A stretch of 64,000 nucleotides of DNA from Jeotgalibacillus soli (GTDB taxonomy: Bacteria; Bacillota; Bacilli; Bacillales; Jeotgalibacillaceae): contig NZ_JXRP01000022.1 of assembly GCF_000829435.1 (NCBI RefSeq), positions 1 to 64,000 of the forward strand. Reading direction: 5' to 3'. Below are positions 1 to 8,995 of the stretch, in pieces. The position numbers were made by a program, and so were the translations under genes. Positions within the stretch are counted from its first letter, which is position 1. Each line of letters opens with the position of its first letter. The notes beneath the pieces are model-generated. The model saw only the letters and a list, made by a program, of their open reading frames with translations. It made no database searches and had not been told where the DNA came from.

Positions 1-116
1 TTGATGTAGCTCTTAAATGTTACTTAAATCAAGAATTAACGTTGACGTTTTAGGTTGTTTAGTTTTCAAGGTTCAAGGTGTTTCTTGCTCGCATTTCATT
101 TATGAGCGACTTTATT

Positions 117-145
117 ATCATACATCCTTCAGATCGTTATGTCAA
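117..145 (-). promoter_or_regulatory. rRNA operon promoter P2 (sigma-A)
   Basis: On the minus strand a perfect -35 TTGACA (140-145) is followed by exactly 17 bases and a -10 TATGAT (117-122). The downstream leader (positions 1-100, minus) contains the TTGAAAACTAAACAA-type sequence typical just ahead of Bacillus 16S genes. A 16S rRNA gene therefore probably starts just beyond the left edge; it is not itself in the window. Confidence 0.85.
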
Positions 146-211
146 CAACTTTTTTATTGTTCAGTTGTCGTTCAGCGTTTGTCTTTCTCCGCTTTCTTAA
201 GGACGTTCAAT

Positions 212-240
212 AATATATCATGCATAAAAAGATTAAGCAA
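212..240 (-). promoter_or_regulatory. rRNA operon promoter P1 (sigma-A)
   Basis: The minus strand shows -35 TTGCTT (235-240), a 17-base spacer and -10 TATATT (212-217), preceded by very AT-rich DNA (241-290) that could act as an UP element. It lies 95 bp upstream of P2, and such tandem P1/P2 spacing is the usual arrangement for Bacillus rrn operons. The two promoters fill the gap between the window edge and the EamA gene. Confidence 0.8.
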
Positions 241-287
241 CAACTTTTATAAAATAATTTTTAAAAAATTTTATAATAAATCCCCCT

Positions 288-1202
288 TCATTTTGCCCTT
301 AATACTTTTCTTATGAAAGCAGTGCTCCAGACCTTTTTTCCATCAAGAATAAAAACGGCAAGACCAAGCAATACAATACTGCCTCCCATTACCTGAGTCG
401 CAAACACTTTTTCCCCCAATAATAAATACGCAAGTATTGTAGCCCCTATTGGCTCGAATAAGATGGCCATTGAAATAACAGTTGTACTGATCCATCTTAA
501 TGCCCAATTAAATAATGTATGACCAAATAATGTAGGTACCATGGCAAGCAGAATAAAATAGATCCACTCCTCCATTGGCAACGGACCGAAACTCTCCCTT
601 TTGATAAGAACATAGAAGAAAAGAACCGCTGTACTAATACTATATAAGATAAATGTATAAGTCACTATGGAAAGTCGCTTTCTGACATCCTGACCAAATA
701 GAAGATAGGCCGTAACAAGTGCACAGGCAATTAATGCAAGAACATCTCCATAAAGAGCCATTCCGCTTATTTGAAAATCCCCCCAGCTTATGATGATGCT
801 TCCGCCTATAGCAATAACAGCTGCTACAGCTGCTCTCATTGTTATCCGTTCATTAAAGAAGAAGTATGAACCTACAAATGCAAAAAGCGGCTGCAGTGTT
901 ACCAAAACTGTTGAACTGGCCACTGAAGTATAATTCAATGATTCAAACCATAAAATGAAGTGAAACGCCAAAAAGATACCAGCAATAATCGAGAAGACCC
1001 AATCTCTCCGCTTAAGCTTCTTTACTTCTTTTCTATAGAAAAGAAAAAAATACGGCGACATAATGAGAACAGTGAAAAATAGTCTATAAAAAGCAATCAC
1101 TCCCGCTTCAGCAGCGGAAAGCTTTACCAAAATAGCAGAAAAGGATACCGACAATACGCCAATTATGATCGCGATATAAGCATTTCGATTTGGATGCTGC
1201 AT
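288..1202 (-). CDS. EamA/DMT-family transporter
   Basis: A 304-residue, very hydrophobic protein with about ten membrane segments arranged as two EamA repeats, typical of drug/metabolite transporters that export amino acids or small metabolites at the cell membrane. The start at 1202 is chosen because AGGAGA lies seven bases upstream; the frame is open to 1277 but that extension has no ribosome site. It stands alone, divergent from the MgtC-like gene, and ends just upstream of the rRNA promoters. The substrate cannot be read from the sequence. Confidence 0.85.
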   Translation of the reverse strand: MQHPNRNAYIAIIIGVLSVSFSAILVKLSAAEAGVIAFYRLFFTVLIMSPYFFLFYRKEVKKLKRRDWVFSIIAGIFLAFHFILWFESLNYTSVASSTVLVTLQPLFAFVGSYFFFNERITMRAAVAAVIAIGGSIIISWGDFQISGMALYGDVLALIACALVTAYLLFGQDVRKRLSIVTYTFILYSISTAVLFFYVLIKRESFGPLPMEEWIYFILLAMVPTLFGHTLFNWALRWISTTVISMAILFEPIGATILAYLLLGEKVFATQVMGGSIVLLGLAVFILDGKKVWSTAFIRKVLRAK

Positions 1203-1320
1203 AGTGGAATCTCCTTCTACAAGATATACTAAGATTACGGTACTAATAACGGAGAGCTTGATTGCTATATTGTACATGTCTTATTACCTTTTTGCTATCT
1301 GTGTTTAAGGAGGATTGTTT

Positions 1321-2013
1321 GTGTTTGAAATTGATGAAATTATTATTGTTAAACTTGGGCTTACAGCACTTCTTGGTTTAATTATTGGACTAGAGCGAGA
1401 ATTAAAACGCAAGCCTGTCGGACTAAAGACAAGCTTAGTCCTTTCTATTGTAAGCTGTTTGTTAACGATCGTCTCGATGGAATCTGCTTATTCTTTTCCT
1501 GGAGATGCCGAAGTAAATATTACAATGGATCCGTTACGGCTTGCTGCTCAAATTGTCTCGGGTATTGGCTTTTTGGGAGCAGGCGTGATCTTGCACCGTG
1601 GAAATGATACGATATCAGGTCTGACGACAGCAGCCATTATTTGGGGAGCTGCCGGAATTGGCATCGCAGTAGGAGCCGGTTTTTTTATGGAAGCTATTTT
1701 AGGCGTTATTCTTCTCATCATTAGTGTTGAACTTATTCCTTTTTTATTAATGTGGATTGGTCCGATGCGCTTGAAAGAGAAAGAAGTATATTTGAAAATT
1801 ATCGTGCATAATTCCGATTTCATTAATGATATTGTCAAAGAACTTAAAGAAGATAAGATTAAAATAGAAAAGATGAAGTTGAAGGATATGAAAGATGACC
1901 TCCACATGCTGGATTTAAGGACATCTGTACATTATAAGCGTTTAACGACGGATATCTACACGCATCTCTCACAGCTCCCCGGTGTCCGCAGCGTAGAAAT
2001 TGAAAGCAGATAA
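1321..2013 (+). CDS. MgtC/SapB-family membrane protein
   Basis: A 230-residue protein whose first ~140 residues form the MgtC fold: GLIIGLERE and the glycine-rich SGIGFLGAGVIL segment sit in successive membrane helices. The last ~80 residues are soluble and charged, as in the ACT-like tail of this family. MgtC proteins are linked to Mg2+ limitation and membrane energetics, but the Bacillus members are poorly characterised. GTG at 1321 is preferred because AAGGAGG lies seven bases upstream; the TTG at 1315 would abut the ribosome site. A strong terminator follows. Confidence 0.85.
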   Translation: MFEIDEIIIVKLGLTALLGLIIGLERELKRKPVGLKTSLVLSIVSCLLTIVSMESAYSFPGDAEVNITMDPLRLAAQIVSGIGFLGAGVILHRGNDTISGLTTAAIIWGAAGIGIAVGAGFFMEAILGVILLIISVELIPFLLMWIGPMRLKEKEVYLKIIVHNSDFINDIVKELKEDKIKIEKMKLKDMKDDLHMLDLRTSVHYKRLTTDIYTHLSQLPGVRSVEIESR

Positions 2014-2019
2014 AGTCAT

Positions 2020-2061
2020 GAAAAAGCCAAACATCCGTTTATATGGACGCTTGGCTTTTTC
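2020..2061 (+). terminator. intrinsic terminator after the MgtC-like gene
   Basis: AAAAAGCCAA (2021-2030) pairs with TTGGCTTTTT (2051-2060), ending in a T run. The stem is extended by the TCC/TGGA core. Confidence 0.85.
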
Positions 2062-2148
2062 GTTTCCCGCAAATGAGGCATCATAATCGTTTCAAATGAG
2101 ATGCTTTTGAAACACCCTCAATTTATTTCTTATGGAGGCGCCGCATGC

Positions 2149-2304
2149 TTATTCTATCGGTTCAAATGTTTTACAATCCGTTTCTTCCTGTGAAGAAGCT
2201 TTTTTCCCTTTATGGCTCACGACAAAAATTTTATTAGCTGCGCATTTTTGTCCTTCACGGTTATAAACACAATTGTTCACTTCGCACAAAACATCCAGGG
2301 CCAT
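2149..2304 (-). CDS. DUF1540 small cysteine protein
   Basis: A 51-residue protein reading MALDVLCEVNNCVYNREG at its start, with four cysteines (7, 12, 21, 44) in the C-x4-C-x8-C pattern of DUF1540 proteins, which are presumed metal-binding. Many Bacillus family members are small sporulation-related proteins of unknown role. The start is supported by GGAGGTG six bases upstream. It is a single gene on the minus strand between two plus-strand genes. Confidence 0.85.
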   Translation of the reverse strand: MALDVLCEVNNCVYNREGQKCAANKIFVVSHKGKKASSQEETDCKTFEPIE

Positions 2305-2537
2305 AATTGAACACCTCCTTTCTCTTTAGAGTTGACCTGCATGCAGAAGATCATACATAAACGCGTGAATTCAAAACAGGCACAGAGCCCTTCTTAATAT
2401 GAACGAATAATTTCACAACAGTTAAGAAAACACACACTCAACTGCACAAAATTTTATTTTGAGCATTTTTATTGTCAAACTATCAGAAAAATAAGAGAAT
2501 ATAAAAAATGGTGATAGCCATAAAGGAGGAACTACTT

Positions 2538-3476
2538 TTGCCTAAGACACATACTTTCCCTACTAATATTGTCCATTACACATGGGATGTACAGCACAAG
2601 CCAGTATTAACAATTGAAAGTGGAGACACGGTTATGTTTGATACGAGAGAAGTAACGGATAACCAATTCACTATAGATTCAACAACAGCTTCGATTGGTG
2701 AGCTTGATTGGAGTCGAGTATACCCTCTCGCAGGGCCTATTTATATCGAAGGCGCTGAACCTGGAGATACCCTTGCGGTTGAAATTCTGGATTTGAAGGC
2801 AAAATCCTGGGGATGGACAGCAGTTCTTCCAGGGCTCGGACTCTTGGCCGAAGAATTTCCTGATGCGTATCTTCGCACATTTGATTTATCCGATGGTGAA
2901 TACATTCATTTCAGAGAGGATATCAAAGTTCCAATCGAACCATTTTTAGGGACGATGGGCGTTTGTCCTAAAGATGCTAACGGCTCCCCAATCATGCCCC
3001 CTGGAACATTTGGAGGCAATCTGGACACACGTCAATTAATGATAGGTACGACACTGTATCTTCCTGTTCAAGAAATTGGTGCTCTTTTTAGCTGCGGCGA
3101 TGGTCATGCCGCACAAGGAGATGGAGAGGTCTGTGTGTCAGCGCTGGAGTGCCCGATGTTTTCCAGTCTGAGATTTACACTAATCAAAGGAAAAACAATC
3201 CCTTCTCCACAGTTTCAAACAAAAGGTGCGTTAACACCAAAGGTAAACCATGCAGGTTTCTACGGAACAACAGGTGTTGGACCTGACTTAATGGCAGCTT
3301 CTCAGGATGCACTTCGCGGAATGGTAGACCATATTGCCGAAACGTATGACCTGCCAAAAATAGATGCTTATTTGCTTTCAAGCCTATGTGTAGATCTTAA
3401 AATATCAGAGATCGTTGATGCTGGTCAGTATGTCGTTAGCGCCGTACTTCCTTTGGCTGTTTTTGAATCTAAATAA
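2538..3476 (+). CDS. acetamidase/formamidase family protein
   Basis: A 312-residue FmdA/AmdA-family amidohydrolase, expected to hydrolyse short amides such as formamide or acetamide to ammonia and the acid in the cytoplasm. Family landmarks are the N-terminal beta-rich half, the GTFGGNLDTRQL segment and the SCGDGHAAQGDGEV metal/active-site region. Start TTG at 2538 (MPKTHTF) is preferred over ATG 2508 because AAAGGAGG lies eight bases before the TTG and overlaps the upstream extension. A terminator follows closely, so it is probably monocistronic. Confidence 0.85.
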   Translation: MPKTHTFPTNIVHYTWDVQHKPVLTIESGDTVMFDTREVTDNQFTIDSTTASIGELDWSRVYPLAGPIYIEGAEPGDTLAVEILDLKAKSWGWTAVLPGLGLLAEEFPDAYLRTFDLSDGEYIHFREDIKVPIEPFLGTMGVCPKDANGSPIMPPGTFGGNLDTRQLMIGTTLYLPVQEIGALFSCGDGHAAQGDGEVCVSALECPMFSSLRFTLIKGKTIPSPQFQTKGALTPKVNHAGFYGTTGVGPDLMAASQDALRGMVDHIAETYDLPKIDAYLLSSLCVDLKISEIVDAGQYVVSAVLPLAVFESK

Positions 3477-3495
3477 CAGATTGTCATAATTGATT

Positions 3496-3527
3496 AGAGT
3501 CTATCTTTTTAGATAGGCTCTTTTTTA
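3496..3527 (+). terminator. intrinsic terminator after the acetamidase gene
   Basis: The stem GAGtCTATCT / AGATAGgCTC is followed by six T residues. Confidence 0.8.
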
Positions 3528-3682
3528 CCTGTGAAACCTATCGTCCTTCTATTCGTGACAATAGTGAGAAAATTGTAGAGAATTCATAAAGTTTGTTCGC
3601 AAAAAGAGTGTCTATATAGACAATACTTTCTTTTTAATCGCCACATGGTATGATATTTCTATTCGACTGAAAGGAGAACAAC

Positions 3683-4120
3683 ATGAAAAAGATAAGTCTT
3701 TTGCTATTAACATGTACATTTTTGATTCTTGGTGGCTGTTCAGTTTTGGAAGAAGTAAACAGCTCTGTAAATTACGTAAACGAAGGAACTGAGTATATAA
3801 ATGAACTGACTGCTTTCGGTGAAGAAGCTTCTTCACTGCTAAATGACGCAGCTACAAGTCCTGAAGCAAAAGAAGAACTCGAGGAGCAATTGACAGCATT
3901 GAGAGCAAACATTGAGGAATTTAATGAAATTGAGCCTCCCTCACTTGCTGAAGATATCCATCAATCAATTGTCAGCAAAAACGAACAACTAATAGAAGAA
4001 ATCGACCGTGTATATCAAAATGGAGAACTCGCCATTGAACAGCTAAACAATACAGAAATCTTTACGACAATAAATGAACTTAGAGACACACTCAACCAGA
4101 TCGAAGAATTAGAACTGTAG
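3683..4120 (+). CDS. DUF6376-like lipoprotein
   Basis: A 145-residue lipoprotein: basic start, hydrophobic core and the lipobox ILGGC with Cys19 as the lipidation site. The mature part is acidic and helical, with many E and N residues, and resembles the DUF6376 group of Bacillus lipoproteins of unknown function. AAAGGAG lies nine bases before ATG 3683. It is flanked by terminators and is likely monocistronic. Confidence 0.75.
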   Translation: MKKISLLLLTCTFLILGGCSVLEEVNSSVNYVNEGTEYINELTAFGEEASSLLNDAATSPEAKEELEEQLTALRANIEEFNEIEPPSLAEDIHQSIVSKNEQLIEEIDRVYQNGELAIEQLNNTEIFTTINELRDTLNQIEELEL

Positions 4121-4131
4121 GAAAAAACAGG

Positions 4132-4165
4132 AACCCTCTCAGCAATCATTGCCGAGGGGGTTTCT
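4132..4165 (+). terminator. intrinsic terminator after the lipoprotein gene
   Basis: AACCCTC..GCA pairs with TGC..GAGGGGGTT, followed by TTTCTTTC. Confidence 0.75.
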
Positions 4166-4350
4166 TTCTGTCATTTAGTCTAATAGCAGAAACTATATCT
4201 TTTACCATTCATTTATAATGCCCCACTTTCAATATATCCGCTAAGATTGATTATAATTTATAAAAACTTCTAGGATAAAACTACCTTTTCTTTTGGTAGT
4301 TATAAACGTAAATAGACAAATATGGTATATTTTCAGAGAGGAGGGATTGT

Positions 4351-5049
4351 ATGGATTTTCTTAAAATGAATAGTTTGAGCTTTCCAGCATCTAATCATTA
4401 TCATCAAATAAAAATATTGATACCTAGCCACTGTCCCCATTGCTCTCAAGCAATGAAACCGATCACCACAAAATCTCATAGCTATAACTATAATTCTAAG
4501 GAAGAAATCAATATTTTCTTACATCAATGTCCTGATTGCTTTAAAAATTTTGTCACTACTCATCTTAGAAAAAACAAAGAAAAAGAAAATATTGAATTTA
4601 TTTCTTGCTACCCGAGCACAAGAAAGTCTCAATTTAGTAGATTAGTAGAGGATACTTCTCCGAAATTCATCGATATTTATAATCAAGCGTTCAGCTCTGA
4701 GCAGCAAAATCATTTTGAGGTAGCTGGTGTAGGCTATCGGCTTGCTCTAGAATTTTTAGTAAAGGATTTTGCGATTAAAGCGCTAAAACAAGACGAGGCA
4801 GAAGTAAAATCAAAAAAATTATTTGAAGCTTTAAAAGACTATGTAGATACTCAAGGCGCCTTAACCTCTGAGGAAGTCGTTAGAGTGCTCGGAAATGATT
4901 TTATCTATTACGGACAAAAGCAGGAACAGATCGAATTCAATCTGCTGAAGTGGTACCTTGATATCTTTATTCAGCAAATTGAAACAAAGCTTAAGCTTCT
5001 TCATCCTCCTGTAGCCTCTCAACAGGTTGAAAAGCAGATTCAATCATGA
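4351..5049 (+). CDS. DUF4145 domain protein with N-terminal zinc ribbon
   Basis: A 232-residue protein with a CPHC (28-31) and CPDC (60-63) zinc ribbon, then a helical DUF4145-like domain (about 95-210, including the GYRLALEFLVKDF helix). DUF4145 proteins are common in accessory and defence-associated islands, and their biochemical role is unknown. GGAGGGATTGT precedes the ATG. It lies between conserved core genes, next to the truncated integrase, and is AT-rich, so it was probably acquired with that element. Confidence 0.75.
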   Translation: MDFLKMNSLSFPASNHYHQIKILIPSHCPHCSQAMKPITTKSHSYNYNSKEEINIFLHQCPDCFKNFVTTHLRKNKEKENIEFISCYPSTRKSQFSRLVEDTSPKFIDIYNQAFSSEQQNHFEVAGVGYRLALEFLVKDFAIKALKQDEAEVKSKKLFEALKDYVDTQGALTSEEVVRVLGNDFIYYGQKQEQIEFNLLKWYLDIFIQQIETKLKLLHPPVASQQVEKQIQS

Positions 5050-5164
5050 AAGTTTTTGTTAATATATATTTTCATTGCTTATGTTATAGCGATAACACTC
5101 GACTTGATAACGGGATTTGACGCACTCATAATATAAAAAAAGAATATTGTTATTCCTTTTATAA

Positions 5165-5875
5165 ACATGGAAGGTTATCAAAGAAAATCCTCTTGAAGGG
5201 GTAAAGGCACCAAGCAGTAGAAGTAATAAATCAGATAATGTTTATTCGGTAGAAGAAGTCAAAACACTAACCGAATTATTAAAAGATGAATTGCTGCACT
5301 GGCGTTGTTTTGTCTACCTTGCTGTTTATGGGGGTTTAAGAAAAGGAGAATGCTTGGGGATGACTGTGGATGCGATCGATTTCGAAAACGGGATGGTACA
5401 GATTTATAAAACAGTGGTTAAAGGAAGAGGTGGAAAAAGGCATGTCAAAGATCCGAAAACAAAACGTGGAGAACGAACCCTCACTCTCCCCTCTATTGTT
5501 ATAAGCAAGCTTGAATTGTTAGTAAAAGAAATACGCATAATGAAATTTAAAAGGGGCTCCGCCTATAACCAAAAAGAAAATTGGTTATTCTGTAATGAGA
5601 GTGGTGAGGTATTTTATCCGAATACACCTCAAAGATGGTGGAAACGATTCTGCACCAAAACAAATATGCGTTATATTTCTCTCCACGATCTGCGTCATAC
5701 ACATGTTTCCATTTTACTTTTTAGTGGAGTGGATCCGAACACGACATCAAAACGAATCGGTCACGCAAGTTCAACTTTTACATTGGATACTTATGGGCAT
5801 CAAATCTTCGAAGCTGACAAAATGACGGCAACTAAATTGGACGATGTATTCTCCCCTAAAATTCATCGAATTTAA
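5165..5875 (+). pseudogene. truncated tyrosine recombinase (phage/ICE integrase)
   Basis: Only the C-terminal half of an integrase remains. The frame opens at 5165 with an inter-domain linker-like segment (NPLEGVKAP) and runs through the full catalytic domain: Arg in GGLRKGE, Lys in the KTKRGERT hairpin, HDLRH, the second His in IGHASS and the Tyr nucleophile in DTYGH. The N-terminal arm-binding and core-binding domains (~120-150 residues) are missing; an in-frame TAA (5162-5164) precedes it and no good start site is visible. It ends about 100 bp from the 3' end of tRNA-Ala, the usual position for an integrase beside its attachment site. Confidence 0.85.
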
Positions 5876-5933
5876 AAATGGTAACCAAACGGTAACCATG
5901 ACGGGTACGCTACACAAAAAAAGACAAAAATAA

Positions 5934-5966
5934 AAACCCTCAAAGCGTTACGCCTCAAGGGTTTCG
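5934..5966 (-). terminator. terminator downstream of tRNA-Ala
   Basis: AAACCCT (5934-5940) pairs with AGGGTTT (5958-5964), with an inner GCG/CGC pair. A T-rich run follows on the minus strand, right after the tRNA 3' end. Confidence 0.75.
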
Positions 5967-5971
5967 GGTAG

Positions 5972-6044
5972 TGGAGCCAAGGGGGCTCGAACCCCTGACC
6001 TCTACGCTGCCAGCGTAGCGCTCTCCCAGCTGAGCTATGGCCCC
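5972..6044 (-). tRNA. tRNA-Ala (GGC anticodon)
   Basis: A 73-nt cloverleaf on the minus strand: acceptor GGGGCCA/TGGCTCC, D arm GCTC..GAGC, anticodon stem CTACG/CGTAG closing the loop CTGGCAG (anticodon GGC), and T arm with GGTTCGAGC. The CCA end is not encoded. It has its own promoter and terminator. The truncated integrase ends next to its 3' end, so this tRNA is the likely integration site of the adjacent element. Confidence 0.95.
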
Positions 6045-6112
6045 GAATATGTATTTGAACCAGAGAGAAATATTCACCTCAAGGATAAGTTTCTTCAAAC
6101 GGTACATGTTCC

Positions 6113-6140
6113 ATTATACGGATTATTTCTCTTATGACAA
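6113..6140 (-). promoter_or_regulatory. promoter of tRNA-Ala
   Basis: On the minus strand -35 TTGTCA (6135-6140), a 16-base spacer and -10 TATAAT (6113-6118) lie about 70 bases upstream of the mature tRNA. Confidence 0.75.
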
Positions 6141-6199
6141 TAGCTTTTTGAAATTTTTTTACGAAAATGGCAACACTGTTGATAGAGGTGATGCAGGAG

Positions 6200-6949
6200 A
6201 TGGATTGGTCATGGGTCTGGCGCTGGCCGAGATGGTTTTTCTTAATTATTTTGATTGGTGTATTTGTTTTACTTTTTGGTATTGCAATTCATTTTATTGA
6301 GCCTAGTACATTCCCTACGGTAGCGGAGGGTGCATGGTGGGTGTTAATTACCATTTCAACTGTTGGCTATGGTGATTATGCACCAACGACAGCAGCTGGA
6401 CGATGGATGGCGGCTTTTATTTTATTATTTGGTGCAGGGGTTATTTCGAGCTTTTTTTTCACTATTGCTTCAACTGCTTTTACACGTCATCAAAAGTTCT
6501 ATGAAGGGAAACAGGATTATAAAGGATCTGGGCATGTTGTCATCATTGGATGGAATGCGCGCACATCCTGGCTGCTTGATCAGGACGATGGTTTTTCGTA
6601 TGTATTAGTCGATGAATCTATAGAGTACCATCCTCGATTTGAATCAGATTTTTGTCAATTCATTAAAGGAAAGGCCATTCATCCATCGACCTTACAACGA
6701 GCATCAGTAGATCGAGCAAGTGCCGTTATCATTACTGCCAATCAGCATTTAGATGAAGAAACAGCGGATGCTCAGACTATTTTAACGTTATTAACGGTTA
6801 GAGGACTGCATCCAACCATTCCATGTATTGTGGAGCTGCTGACTCATGAACAAATAGCATCTGCGAAGAAGGCCGGAGCGACATCGATCATTGAATCGCA
6901 TTATACGGTTGGTAACGCGCTCCATCAGTCATTAATTACTTATTCCTGA
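6200..6949 (+). CDS. yugO: YugO-like potassium channel
   Basis: A two-TM K+ channel with the selectivity filter TVGYGD between two membrane helices, followed by a cytoplasmic RCK-N (TrkA-N) Rossmann domain starting near GHVVIIGW. It is shorter than I recall for B. subtilis YugO (~330 residues) and stops after RCK-N, so the RCK-C half is absent. ATG 6200 is favoured because GAGGTG lies nine bases upstream; ATG 6167 is also possible. Its 3' end overlaps the convergent yugN by 10 bp. The order yugO-yugN-pgi-yugJ-yuzA matches B. subtilis. Confidence 0.85.
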   Translation: MDWSWVWRWPRWFFLIILIGVFVLLFGIAIHFIEPSTFPTVAEGAWWVLITISTVGYGDYAPTTAAGRWMAAFILLFGAGVISSFFFTIASTAFTRHQKFYEGKQDYKGSGHVVIIGWNARTSWLLDQDDGFSYVLVDESIEYHPRFESDFCQFIKGKAIHPSTLQRASVDRASAVIITANQHLDEETADAQTILTLLTVRGLHPTIPCIVELLTHEQIASAKKAGATSIIESHYTVGNALHQSLITYS

Positions 6950-7341
6950 AGCGCTATTTCTGCTTTTTCAACAATTTCTTTTCCTTGTTGCTCAATTTCC
7001 TTTGGTACTTCAGTGTCTGGGTCTGACGGCTTCTGAAACTGATTGAATGAGGCTGTTACATTATTAACATCAGCATGGTCAATTCCCGCCTGATACTGAT
7101 GGCCGAGTACAAACGGTGTTCCTAGTTCAACTGTGACGCCAGGGGAATCAAGCTCACCCTCAAGCGTGCTAAATGGAAGTCGGACAAAATAATAGGATTC
7201 TTCTTTTGATACAGGATAATCAAAATACCCGTGATCGTATTCCCAGCCTCCGCCGATCGAAAAGCCTAAAGGCTTTAAGACGGTTTCAAGCTTATTTAAC
7301 GTTGTTTTATAGCCCTCTAATGTTGATAAGATTTCAATCAT
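6940..7341 (-). CDS. yugN: YugN-like protein
   Basis: A 133-residue cytoplasmic protein of the YugN family, function unknown. A GGWEYDHGYFDYP stretch and FVRLPF are visible. ATG 7341 is chosen over 7347 because AAGGAGGG lies six bases before the former and abuts the latter. Its end overlaps the K+ channel gene tail to tail. It sits upstream of pgi on the same strand, separated from it by a terminator. Confidence 0.85.
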   Translation of the reverse strand: MIEILSTLEGYKTTLNKLETVLKPLGFSIGGGWEYDHGYFDYPVSKEESYYFVRLPFSTLEGELDSPGVTVELGTPFVLGHQYQAGIDHADVNNVTASFNQFQKPSDPDTEVPKEIEQQGKEIVEKAEIALQE

Positions 7342-7414
7342 AGCCATCCCTCCTTTGTTGGTTTATTGTCCCCGCTCTGATTTCTGTTATGCAGATTCAC
7401 ACGCTGATTTTAAT

Positions 7415-7466
7415 AAGACAAAAAGGCGAACGCTTGCTGGGGTAACCAGTTTGCACTCGCCTTTTA
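7415..7466 (-). terminator. terminator between yugN and pgi
   Basis: AAAAGGCGA (7421-7429) pairs with TCGCCTTTT (7457-7465), and on the minus strand a T-rich tail follows. It lies just after the pgi stop codon. Confidence 0.8.
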
Positions 7467-7479
7467 GTTGAAGATAATA

Positions 7480-8829
7480 TTATTTTAAACGTTTTTCAAG
7501 CTCTGCTTTCTTTTCTTCAAAGCCTGGTTTGCCAAGTAAAGCAAACATATTCACTTTATAAGCCTCAACACCCGGTTGATCGAATGGGTTAACACCAAGA
7601 AGATAACCGCTCATCGCGCATGCTTTTTCGAAGAAATAAACAAGATAGCCAAATGTATAGGCATCCATTTCTGGGATTTCAACAATAAGATTCGGAACGC
7701 CTCCATCCGTATGAGCAAGAAGTGTTCCTTCGAAGGCTTTATTGTTAACGAAATCAACCGTTTCACCTGCAAGATAGTTAAGTCCATCCAAGTCGCTTGA
7801 AGCTTCCTCGATTGTTAATTCGTGACGCGCTTTTCCTACTTTTACGACTGTTTCGAAAAGATCGCGGCGACCTTCCTGAACATATTGTCCTAGTGAATGA
7901 AGGTCTGTTGAGAAATTAGCAGACGCTGGGAAAATCCCTTTTTGGTCTTTTCCTTCACTTTCACCGAACAGCTGCTTCCACCATTCATTGAAATACTGAA
8001 GTCCCGGCTCATAGTTAATGAGCATTTCAATAGTTTTTCCTTTGTTGTAAAGAACGTTTCGAACCGCTGCATATTGATACGCTTCATTTTCAGTCAGTTC
8101 TGAAGAGCTGTATGCTTCGCGTGCATCCGCAGCACCCTTCATCATACCTTCAATATCCACTCCGCTCACAGCGATTGGCAATAAGCCTACTGCTGTTAGA
8201 ACAGAATAGCGTCCTCCAACATCATCAGGTACAACAAAGGTTTCAAATCCTTCATCAGCAGCTAATGTTTTAAGCGCGCCCTTCGTTTTATCAGTTGTTG
8301 CATAAATACGTGTACGTGCTTCTTCTGTACCGTATTTATCTTCCAATAGCTTCCGGAAAAGACGGAAAGCAATGGCAGGCTCTGTTGTTGTACCAGATTT
8401 TGAAATGACGTTAATGGAAAAGTCTTTTCCTTCTAAAAGATCCATTACATCACGCATATATGTAGAGCTAATGTTGTTTCCTATAAAAATAACCTGAGGA
8501 GTTTTGCGCTGTTCCTTTGTTATGGCATTATAAAAGCTGTGATTCAGCATTTCAATTGCTGCACGGGCACCTAGGTAAGAACCGCCGATTCCAACAACTA
8601 AAAGCACATCAGAATCTTTTTGAATCTTCGTACTCGCCTCCTGAATACGAGAAAATTCTTCTTGGTCATAGTTAACTGGAAGATCAATCCATCCAAGATA
8701 CTCGCTGCCTGCACCCGTTCCTTCATGTAATGTATGGTGTGCTTGTTTAACTGTATCTTGAAGATACGTTAATTCATGTTCTCCAAAAAAATCAAGTGCT
8801 CTTGAATAATCAAAACGAATATGTGTCAT
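7480..8829 (-). CDS. pgi: glucose-6-phosphate isomerase
   Basis: A 449-residue Pgi, interconverting glucose-6-phosphate and fructose-6-phosphate in glycolysis and gluconeogenesis. It shows the SIS-domain segment [26 protein letters not shown] for sugar-phosphate binding, and the C-terminal [12 protein letters not shown] signature with the catalytic lysine region. Length and start (GGGGGAACAAT before the ATG) match the Bacillus enzyme of about 450 residues. It is monocistronic, with its own terminator. Confidence 0.97.
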   Translation of the reverse strand: MTHIRFDYSRALDFFGEHELTYLQDTVKQAHHTLHEGTGAGSEYLGWIDLPVNYDQEEFSRIQEASTKIQKDSDVLLVVGIGGSYLGARAAIEMLNHSFYNAITKEQRKTPQVIFIGNNISSTYMRDVMDLLEGKDFSINVISKSGTTTEPAIAFRLFRKLLEDKYGTEEARTRIYATTDKTKGALKTLAADEGFETFVVPDDVGGRYSVLTAVGLLPIAVSGVDIEGMMKGAADAREAYSSSELTENEAYQYAAVRNVLYNKGKTIEMLINYEPGLQYFNEWWKQLFGESEGKDQKGIFPASANFSTDLHSLGQYVQEGRRDLFETVVKVGKARHELTIEEASSDLDGLNYLAGETVDFVNNKAFEGTLLAHTDGGVPNLIVEIPEMDAYTFGYLVYFFEKACAMSGYLLGVNPFDQPGVEAYKVNMFALLGKPGFEEKKAELEKRLK

Positions 8830-8953
8830 ATTGTTCCCCCGTCATTAGTTTTCTTCTACTACACTTTAACGAATGCAAGAGATAGAATCAAGAATCGGCA
8901 CTGAATGTAACCGCATTCAGATATATTTTTTTGCCGACAAATTTTTCACCGAT

Positions 8954-8985
8954 TAAAAAACAGCTGACAAAATACTGTCAGCTGC
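8954..8985 (-). terminator. terminator after yugJ
   Basis: The stem CAGCTGACA / TGTCAGCTG (8961-8984) is followed on the minus strand by TTTTTT. Confidence 0.8.
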
Positions 8986-8995
8986 CTCTTCCTCA

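Noticed and set aside
17..316. Plus-strand 99-codon ORF at the left end
   Set aside because: It runs antisense through two tandem rRNA promoters and the rrn leader, with no ribosome site.
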